From Takakia lepidozioides (Eukaryota; Streptophyta; Takakiopsida; Takakiales; Takakiaceae), in NCBI GenBank assembly GCA_030704615.1, contig CM060731.1, forward strand, positions 33,730,001-33,790,000: a DNA stretch of 60,000 nucleotides. The letters are read 5' to 3'. Of the stretch, positions 51,890 to 60,000 are shown in pieces. The notes under the pieces were generated by a model. It ran no database searches. It was not told the DNA's origin and was given only the letters and a program-made list of their open reading frames with translations. The stretch's first letter is position 1; each line of letters opens with the position of its first letter. Position numbers and translations under genes: made by a program.

Positions 51890-53332
51890 TTATTGAACAC
51901 CACATACCTCAGAAATGTGTTGGTCCAAGAGAGACTCTGGTGGATTTTCAATGTTGTCATTAAAAGGGCTCTCATGGGTTGATTCTTTGTCAGACCCCGA
52001 GTCTTCATGATGCCCTGAACTTGAGGTTGAACCCCTGTCAAGGTCATTTGAGTCAAATATTGTACTTGGGGCCCATATGAGAGTCAAGAGCATGTGGATC
52101 TAATGGAAATATCCCTGTTTTGCGGAACCCTGCTTTAATGTTCCATAGTGCAAGCTGCCTCTAGGGCCTGAGATGCCAAAGTTGCCAATGCCACCTTATT
52201 GCCATTGCCATTCAACCACTTTGGGTTCGCTGCAATCATCTCTTCCCGCAGCTGGCCGAACCTTAGCTTGAATGCTCGGAAGACTGCCACATCCAATAGT
52301 TGAAGCCTATGTGAAGTGTGAGGGGTGTAGTAGGGCCACTTGTAAACCTTATCTCGCGCAATTTTCACAGCCTCCTCTGTGAGATGGCTTCCATGGCCAT
52401 CCAACAGGAGAAAAATTTGTGGGTTGTCAGGACTTACTCCTCTAGGCACGGACTGCTGAAAGTGCTTTAACCACTCAATGAAACAGGTCATTATTCATCC
52501 ACCCACTTGGCTACACACTCATTCTTGCCCCTGCTTGCTTCGCAGTTGATGATATAGTTATCACGAATTGAATTTCCAGAAGAAGAAAAAAATGTATTGA
52601 GATGGTATCCGTTGTCCACTTGCGTTGATGCAAACTACAACTGTCAGCCATTCTCGATTACCAGAACTCCTAGTCAAAACTGCCTTGCTTCCTTTCCTTG
52701 CAATGATTTTGGCTCTACCAATCTTTATGTTTGCTGAAAGTCCTGTTTCGTCGACATTCCACACATGAGATGGTAAGAACTTGGACCTGGCATATGTTTC
52801 ACCAATGAACTTGTAGAAGGTACTACATCACTTTGGACTCACATTCTTTGCTCTCTTAACATCGAGTCATTGTGGAGTCCGCAAAACAAGGTGTGGGTGC
52901 CTCAATTGGAAAAACCTCCACCACTTATTCCCGGGCATCCAGCTTTGAAAGGTGTGGAACGACCTTCACAAATTTGCTTGACTTTGCTTTTTAACATCTG
53001 CAAAGATACACAATGGGCTACAACTTGCATATCCTCACACCATTTCACCAGTGCACTTTCATCTGGTCTCAAAGCAGTGGGTGGGCCAAGTTTCCTGGAT
53101 GTCACCTTCTTTGTTTTCCAGCTGTGGATGGTAGATTCAGGAATGTTGTACAATCTTGCAGCTGCGCGCGAAGGCCCATTTGCCCTGACTGAATGCTTTC
53201 GAGAGCTTCTTTCATTGATTCTTCTGTCCACTTGCCACGCTCCTTACATTTTCGTTCGAATCTCGGGGCAGGTGTCATGACACGATGAACTCTCTTCCCC
53301 CACAGAGAAGACCCCTTGCACGCTTTCACCAT
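51890..53332 (-). pseudogene. pogo/Tigger-type transposase, second copy, broken
   Basis: Cut-and-paste transposase of the pogo/jerky type. Down the minus strand: a helix-turn-helix with GKWTEESMKEALESIQSGQM (about 53245), a frameshift near 53170, then AARLYNIPESTIHSWKTKK; a linker to about 52902; WNVDETGLSANIKIG (first D, about 52750); a disrupted part (52570-52495); IFLLLDGHGSHLTEEAVK (second D, about 52400); and HTSHRLQLLDVAVFRAFK (third D, about 52300). The three catalytic acids are all visible. The tail goes on in another frame (HALDSHMGPKYN, then EDSGSDKESTHES) to about 51890. Stops occur after 52902, near 52825 and around 52500. It is more complete than the copy at 7272-8848 and of a different subfamily. 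Confidence 0.75.
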
Positions 53333-53339
53333 TTTGTGC

Positions 53340-56090
53340 TACCTTATTCACCCTATTCTCCCTTAGCACATGTACACCTAGAAACAGAGTGGATACATCT
53401 CCCTTGTCACACGTCAAACAATTGGCAAGCAGATCCACCCTGTATTTTGCTTCAGCTTCAGAAGGACCTGCCGCATGCGGCCTAAATCATAGGTTTTCCA
53501 AGCTTGGGACCCTTGTTGGCCTCCACACCAATTTTTCTGTCCTTAGATCTTTGCCGCGACCCTTCACCTATAGCAATCCTGACAGTTCATTGGGAAGCAG
53601 TTGTGCCATTGCCTTCCAGTATGCCTTGTCTGTACTTTTGTGGAAGTTCTCTTGATTTGCTGGAAAAACCTGCCCAATAGACAACATGGCCCTTATGTTC
53701 AGTGCACGTATGTGCATTGTACTTAGATATGTAAATCTCTACGTAAAATATAGACCCACATATGTAATAGTTTGTACATGTGTGTCAGTGAATTTGACCA
53801 CATTCCTGCACTCAACGATCTTGCTTCCGTCCCATAATACATGTTGATCCTTCAATGACAGAGACCGGATATAGACATTCATCCTTCAGATTTGATTATT
53901 TGGGAATATCAGTGGATTACTGCCACACAATTTCAAAGAATCTGTCAAACTCTTACATTATTCAATCAGAAAAGTGATCCGCATTGAGAAAAAACAGTAT
54001 ACCCTTGAAAAGGAGCTAACCACAATGAGTACTTACTTCGGGTCTAATAGGAAGTTCAAACAGATGTGGGAATCCTGAACTGCTTCACCACCTGTACTCA
54101 GATTTGATACGGCCCCCATCAAAACCACTTATGAGATAAAAAATCCGGCCCTCTTACACCAACGAGCTAACTTGCAGAATTCAACATGAAAATTTAGGGA
54201 CAACTCTGATAATAGGAAAAATAGGCTGAAATGTGTTGAAGAAGGTGCCTTCATTAGCAGTGCCTTGTTCTATCAATTGTGATGCTGCCGCTGCTGTTTT
54301 CAGTTGACCATTCGTGGCTACATCCTCATTGTCGCTCCATTGTTGTAGATGTAAGGTTCACGATTTTGAGTATGAGACAGATTCCATAACCGCATTGACC
54401 TATTTCATGGATATTTTGTGGAAAATGTGATGACAATTATTTTTATGAAGATCTGATGGAGACCTTGTCTGTAATTGCTCTGCCAGATCGATGGAGTTCA
54501 CGCCATGGCAATGCCCGATCTCGTGACAATCAGCTGTGGGGAGCAGAGGCGGGAAGCAAGAAGCATGAAGCGCGTGGATGAATGCATGGAAGTGACAGGT
54601 AGAAAGTGGATGGAATGTTCTGGATGATAACGTATAACATTCATCCAAACTGCGCAATCAGGTGCACAATATTGGGAACATTGTTGCGAACCGCGCATTA
54701 TTAGGACCATTTACCATACCAATGCGTTTATGATCAGGTAGGGCTATACAAACCACCGTGGTCTGCATATTCTTGTCCAAACTCCTCCCTGTGAGCATCT
54801 CATTTCTGACAGCAGGAAGTTACCCTTAGGATGCAGAGTTCGTCAAAAGCTCGTTTGATCATACGAAAGAGTATGCCCCCCATTACGCTGCCACGTACAT
54901 CATCATAATATGATGTGTTACTGGCTTACTTGGGGCAAAAAGTAAGTCAGTATGTTGCCCTATAATCATAACATGATATGTTACAGATTAAACAAGGGCG
55001 ACTTGCATAAATCATCATTGTTTCACACCACTAGTGCTGGCATGATGCCACAGAGGGCTTCACCTGCCATGCCAGTGGTCCAAGGGTCGAAACCCAATGG
55101 TGTAAGTGGTATTCGGTTACACCTCAAGGAACACAAAATATAGTGAACAATTGTAGAGGATCATATCAGATATTTATCTGGCTTTAGATTAAATAAAATT
55201 TAACTGGTCCAAGGATCAAACTTCCAAGAGACCAAAATTAGGGGCAATGAGAAAAATAATTGGATAAAGAGTACCCCTTGTTATCCTGATTAAACTTTAT
55301 TTTTTCAAAACATTTTTGTAATCATGAATCCCTGTTCCCTGCAGACGGTTCAACAAGGAAGCTAAGAAGGAGACGAAGTGGGCCGGAGCGGATCCGGGTC
55401 TGAACGTCTGAACGCTCATTTTGATTGGGAACAGAGAACATGTTCCCATCCTAAACCATTTTGTCTGTCAATTAGGTCTATGTCAAACCCGTACAAGAGA
55501 TGTTGGGAGAAGACAAGTCTGCAAGGGAAAGAGGAGAGAAGAGGGGAGGAGGGACGGCAGCAGGGCCAGAGAGTGAGACCTACCGCAGGCCAATGTGAAG
55601 AGAAATTGTGAAAGGGAAGCTTGCGGAGCTCGCCCATGCGCACTGGGAGGAGAGAAGGATATTCCTGTGAATATTCTTGCCTTCTCTGAAAGTGCCAAGA
55701 TCTTCATCCACTTTCTTTCCGCAACGTACGTCTCTCTGTTTTGTAAAATATCTTCCCGCTCAATTTCTGACTCGCATTGTGTCCTGCCCACAATCTCTAC
55801 TGTGGCTCTGTTTTTCTGTCTCTGTATGTGGGCTTCTTTCGTTCTTTCTTCCACAACTAGATATGAATCATAGAATGCATCAAAGGATGCTTGCTGTTCT
55901 TACCACCATCCCTGCGGATTAATGCACACTGTTTCCTTTCTCCATGCTGAGTTGACCTGATGTGTAGAGGTAGGCAAAAGACACTTCTGAAATGGAATTT
56001 GCATTGTTGTTGTCTTGGTTTTGTGTAGAGTATGATTGTGGCATACGTTGACATACATATCTTTTTAGGTACTTTGATAGTTAGTGTCCT
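53340..56090. other. Region without a recognisable gene
   Basis: I see no gene I can support. Small frames occur (for example 54400-54657 minus, 55416-55643 minus, 55677-55922 plus) without motifs. CATCATAATATGATG near 54900 is a short perfect inverted repeat. A purine-rich stretch (GAGGAGAGAAGAGGGGAGGAGGG) lies at 55530-55552. Confidence 0.45.
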
Positions 56091-56094
56091 CCCT

Positions 56095-56880
56095 ATGATT
56101 GTCAGCCACTGAGGAGATGAAACTCTCCCAAGAATCCACACCTCTTTTGACTTCATTTCTTGCACTGCCAGTCTTGGAGCGAATAGACCAAGTGAGGGAG
56201 AACCTCTTGCAAGGCCTGGACATATGCAGCCTTGACCTCTTCATTTTGGAAATTTTTGTATGTGCCACTTCCAAATCAAACATTTCACAGATCTTTTGGT
56301 GTTGGGGAAACACCTTTTGATCTTAGTCCAAACCAAGACGTGGTCAGAGGTACTAATATCAGTTCTGTCAATCAACACACTGGCACTGTGGGGAAACAAA
56401 CTCTTGTCCACTATGATACCTGTTCTGTTCGTAATATCAAATCATGCCGTAATGGTTTATCATGGGTACCACGGTATCCCTTAAGCTTGGTAATCCACAA
56501 TGGATGGTTCCTCAGTTTGGGCTTTCAGCTCAAAATGGGTATTGAAATGATGAAGCTCCAAAAATATATTACAGTTTGGTAGGTCCATAAAATTGAGGAT
56601 AGATGGGTAGATTCCCTTGTGATGTGTATGGAACTCAGCTTGTCAGCTTAAATGGGCATAAAGAACAGCTTGGTGGTTTTACAGGTCCAGTGCATTAGGT
56701 CTCCTTTTGACCTATTATTCAAGGTTGAAAGTTAAAGTTCTTTGGGACAGTTTATCTGACCGTCTTCCATTAGAAATTCAGTTCATCCTCACCAAAAGGC
56801 CCAATGGTGGGGCATTGAAGTCACCCAATAAGACCACCTCACCTTTGACAAGGAAATTAGCACAGTTCAGCTGGCAATTT
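56095..56880 (-). pseudogene. LINE apurinic-like endonuclease fragment
   Basis: On the minus strand the frame contains VVLLGDFNAPP near 56837-56805 and later VLIDRTDISTSDHVLVWTKI near 56375-56315. GDFNA and SDH are hallmark motifs of the apurinic/apyrimidinic-like endonuclease at the start of non-LTR retrotransposon ORF2. The N-terminal endonuclease motifs and the reverse transcriptase are missing, and stops and frame changes lie between the two motifs. It is an isolated dead fragment. Confidence 0.65.
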
Positions 56881-56951
56881 GATTGAGAGTAGGGGTCTAT
56901 GTTCAATCACCACTTCTACTTTCCATATTGACATGTGTAAGCAACTGCAGG

Positions 56952-57740
56952 ATGATGGCGGCCATGCGGGAGATTTCAGTGCGCTTTCATGCTTTGGGTT
57001 TGCGAAGATTGGTGCCATCTAGGTTGTTCAGCTCCGAGGATGTACCATTCGAGTCTCTGTACAAGAAGGTTGAGGAACTCACTGCTGAGGTCTCAGAGCT
57101 GAAGAGTAAGGCGGATTTGAGGGCTGCTGAGGTCTCTCGGAGAGGGCTGCTGAGAGAGCTGCGGATTTGAGGGCTGCTGAGGTCTCAGAGCTGAAGATTG
57201 AATTGAAGAGGACGGTGTTGGTGGATAGGATGTTGCCGGTTTATTCTACGATCTTGACGCGTTCCGCCTTGGGTGAGTGCGCCGCAACAATTGAAATTTA
57301 TTGAAGTTTTTGTTATGTCTAATTTTGAACTCCACTTGTATTAATATTTACGAATTGTGTTTCCAAATGCCCAGAGCATTGGGCGGAGAAATCGGTGGCA
57401 AGTGGGCGAATATCACACCACGGATCCGCTACAGCCAATATCCGTGAGCTCACTGTGGGCGATCAGGAGTTCATGAGGACCCTTAGAATTGCGCTTAAAG
57501 TAAGACGCGTTCATAAGGACCAGCGGCGTCAAATATTCAGAGAGCTTCATGATGTGTACAAACTACTCTCGTACAACATCCACTACCATTATGATGAGTC
57601 CATAGTAGTAGATGTACGCCTGGGGTCACCTTTCACCTTTCACCAAGCCTTCGTGGTCTGCGCGATTTTTGACCGCGCAAAGATCAGATACCAGTTCTAC
57701 TCCGAGAAGGGAGAGCCAACTGCGTCTCCCACTGAGTGAG
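56952..57740 (+). CDS. Spliced gene of unknown function with a mitochondrial-like N-terminus
   Basis: Exon 1 (56952-57272) starts MMAAMREISVRFHALGLRRL, an Arg-rich amphipathic leader like a mitochondrial presequence. A coiled-coil region follows (VEELTAEVSELKSKADLRAA). A one-base frame change falls within a short GCTGCTGAG repeat near 57130-57165, after which VLVDRMLPVYSTILTRSAL continues to a GTGAGT donor. The intron 57273-57374 ends TGCCCAG. Exon 2 (57375 to the TGA at 57737-57739) is in phase and clean: HWAEKSVASGRISHHGSA, DQEFMRTLRIALKVRRV, LLSYNIHYHYDESIVVDVRL and AIFDRAKIRYQFYSEKG. A further exon after a TTTTGCAG acceptor at 57806 is possible (DDGRGADLWSKFPVDKENK in another frame). I do not recognise the family. 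It is a plausible host gene or recent pseudogene. Confidence 0.5.
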
Positions 57741-58552
57741 TCAACATTTTATTTGCTTCTATACATATTTGCACAATATTGATATGTGATTGTGATTGTT
57801 TTGCAGAAGATGATGGTCGTGGTGCGGACTTATGGTCGAAATTTCCAGTGGATAAGGAGAACAAGAGCAAGAGGAGATGTTGAAGAATATTTCTAACACT
57901 TATTGTTGTTTCTAAGTTATGTGTTTTGGTATTTTATATGTATTTGCAGGCACAGATGGAGTACTTGAAGGGCGCAGGACCTGTCTCATTTTGTGGTTAT
58001 GTCAGAAATTTTGTACAGAACTGCTTTGTTTCAGCCAAGATAGTCTGAGAATATAGTGTAGATTCATGTCTGAATTCTTGAAACTAAATATTTTTGACAT
58101 GACTGGTTTGATGCAACGCAAATTTATTTGAGTATGTATTGTGAAATCATGTTTGAATATATTTGAGTAGTCCACTTTGTCCCCTGAAATGGGGGACTTT
58201 TGGTGAAGAGTGGAGTGGTCTGGAATGTGTAAAGCATAATTTTTGAATGACGGTTTTAGTAACGCACTTGATCCCACAGTTGCAGAGTGGAAAGTAGACA
58301 AATGCCAGACTAGTAGATGTGAAATAGGTAAATAGAGTGGAGAGGTTGGGGGGAGTGTATGAACAAGTGAGGGCACTGAAACAGGAGCTGAGGGAACTGA
58401 CCCCAGTAGGGGGGGGAAGGGGTGTAATTCCCATAGCAGGTACTTTGCACATATGTGTGAGACCAGCAAGCCCCTGCCATCACATCAAGCCGTTGGCTCC
58501 TTTTGTCCCGGTACTTGCTGCACAATGGAATATGGATTGCATGTACATTGTA

Positions 58553-58905
58553 CGGCCCCAGCAAAAAGCCAGCAGGCTTTGGCAAGCACTGCTCTGGTCC
58601 ACGTATGCTGCCTGGTAGTGGAGTGATTTGTCCATTGGGGTGCACAGCAGGGGAGAAATGTATATAACAGAGATTGATGTTGGAGATACATGGCTGCATC
58701 CGGCCTATGCCCTGGCATCTGGTCCACACTGTAATTGGGGCAGGTTGGTCAAGCCCATGAGGAGACAGAGAACTGGAAGTGGAGATGCAAGTTGCTCAGC
58801 AAGGGGGCTGGGGTTGGAAGCATGTCGAACTACTAGACATGCTGCACAGGACCAGCAAAAATCCAGCAAGCCTCCTCAAGCACTCCTGTGGTCCATCTGT
58901 GCTCC
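58553..58905 (+). repeat. Diverged direct duplication of about 60 bp
   Basis: 58553-58613 and 58846-58905 share CCAGCAAAAA-CCAGCA, CAAGCACT-CT and GTGGTCCA-type words with roughly three-quarters identity by eye. A shorter relative (GACCAGCAAGCCCC) is at 58462-58475. Confidence 0.5.
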
Positions 58906-59079
58906 CACCCAAACTACACCCTAAACTGCCCGCCTACACCAAAGCCTAAACTGCCCCTAATTCATGTTAGAGCTGAATGAGAGGTCTTCGAGAAAAAATC
59001 AGCTGGAACAGTAATCCAACGCTGCTCACTGTCCTTGTGCCCAGCCACGTGCCATGGGTCCATTTACGTAGCACCAGCA

Positions 59080-59099
59080 GGGGGAGGGGAGGGGAGGGG
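59080..59099 (+). other. G-quadruplex-capable G-run
   Basis: Four runs of four or five G are separated by single A bases, which meets the usual G-quadruplex pattern with very short loops. No gene context is visible. Confidence 0.6.
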
Positions 59100-60000
59100 A
59101 GAAGCAATGCGAGATGGAGAGACGCCACAACTTAGTTGCAAATAGCCTGCACCCCCTGTCATGTACATTGCTGGTCCAGAATTGATGCTTGAGTGAGTGC
59201 GAGTCATTTGGGGTGCTCATTCGTAGTAGGCAGAGAGAGTGCTACTGTAAGGTAGGGGTTGATGCATGCTGCTGTCTTACGCGGGTCTTCTTGTACTGCA
59301 AGGCAGTGAAGTTGATGTGAGTCTGTGGCTCGTGAGTACATTTTGTAGGTGTCGCAATCAACGACCAAGCTCTTGTATGCCCTGCTCTGCTCCTCTTGTG
59401 CTGAATGTTGGTGAAGTGAAGCTGTGGTTCCGATATGGTGAAAGTGAGCATTATTAGGACCATTTACCGTAGTGCGCTTCCATGATGCCTTGTCAAAGTC
59501 TTTTTGCCCTTGCAAGTGGCCCCTGGACGTGCTGTGTTACATTCCCGACAGACCAAGCCTTAGTCACAATCTGGGAGGGCGTGAAGATCATCCCTGAACT
59601 ACAAGTGACTTGGCACTGACAGGATACAAGGGCTCGATCATGATCTGACAGCAATGATCTCTGTACTACAAGCAATTCCGCAGGAATACTTTACAGGAAC
59701 AATCCTGGAGGTTAAGCAGATTTCTTTCACAAAAATTGGGAATCCCTTACTTGATCTCTTCAGGGGGTGTCTCAATATTCTTTGTGGAAGAGATTGGGGA
59801 CCTTGCCTATGTGTTACAAGAGGCTGGTATCTCGATTGTGCAACCTGTATGGCGAAGGATGAATGCTGACAATCTTTGATTACTTCTCGAGTGCCCTGCA
59901 AGATGCTAAAGTGTTGTCAGGGATTTTACGCTTTGATGATGAGCAGCAGTGGAGATCCTTTTGGCATCCTTACCCGAAGGAGTGATTACCTGATTGCTTT

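Larger units (their letters stand above)
57741..60000. other. Region without a recognised gene
   Basis: Nothing certain here. A short plus-strand frame at 59863-59985 (FSSALQDAKVLSGILRFDDE) has natural protein character and could be an exon or retroelement fragment. A word shared with 54691-54715 (ATTATTAGGACCATTTACC) recurs at 59451-59470. Other frames around 58000-59500 lack motifs. Confidence 0.4.

Noticed and set aside
55040-55110. tRNA-like box motif (GGGTCGAAACCC) as a tRNA gene or SINE promoter.
   Set aside because: No acceptor stem or anticodon arm can be drawn around it, and the A box is not convincing.

Overview
The window looks like a transposon-rich stretch of a streptophyte (plant-lineage) genome. 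The signs are eukaryotic GT-AG introns, plant-type retrotransposons and DNA transposons, a URM1 exon, CCCTAAA-type telomere-like motifs, and a 500-base block of N typical of a scaffold gap. A charophyte alga such as Chara is my best guess, because retrotransposons carrying cytosine methyltransferases have been reported from charophytes. The species is inference. Nearly everything recognisable is a mobile element, most copies are broken, and many are nested.

Layout. 1-3.3 kb: no recognisable gene. 3.3-11.4 kb: an A/T-rich tandem array split by a 7.28-kb hAT-like DNA transposon (3986-11262; 8-bp target duplication), which carries a dead pogo/Tigger transposase and several internal tandem arrays. 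11.4-15.3 kb: two decayed MULE (Mutator-like, SWIM zinc finger) fragments, with arrays of short imperfect palindromes between them. 17.3-19.5 kb: a 2.18-kb solo LTR with a 4-bp target duplication, followed by a frameshifted L1-like ORF1 (19.9-21.1 kb). 21.4-22.1 kb: another MULE end. 22.1-28.5 kb (minus strand): a 5'-truncated Ty3/gypsy-like element, called element A here. It has a 3' LTR, an intact 1100-codon coiled-coil ORF directly before the polypurine tract, a GCTGTG minisatellite, the end of an integrase, and a short integrase piece in inverted orientation. 28.5-34.0 kb (minus): a long MULE transposase gene split by a second copy of the 2.18-kb solo LTR. 35.0-35.6 kb: an RRM-like retroelement fragment next to a URM1 exon.

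38.1-45.3 kb (plus) holds the most striking object: a Ty3/gypsy retrotransposon in the order gag (two CCHC knuckles) - protease - C5 cytosine DNA methyltransferase - reverse transcriptase/RNase H - integrase. It has in-frame stops that can all be explained by coding-strand C-to-T changes, several frameshifts, and a 477-bp inverted segment exactly between RNase H and integrase. 45.8-47.5 kb: a candidate first exon with a good splice donor, then an array of about ten diverged palindromes and a second array of TAGTCAT motifs, which resemble subterminal repeats of a DNA transposon. 47.6-51.1 kb (minus): a second, decayed copy of element A running into the N gap. 51.3-53.3 kb: two pogo-type transposases facing tail to tail. 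56.1-56.9 kb (minus): a LINE endonuclease fragment. 57.0-57.7 kb (plus): a spliced gene of unknown function with a mitochondrial-like N-terminus. The remainder has no gene I can support.

Working together: there is no operon-like logic. The window records successive insertions, solo-LTR formation, internal inversions and mutational decay. The methyltransferase fused into a retrotransposon polyprotein is the clearest case of an element carrying its own chromatin-modifying enzyme. The extra ORF of element A, kept in two copies, is the clearest uncharacterised gene.
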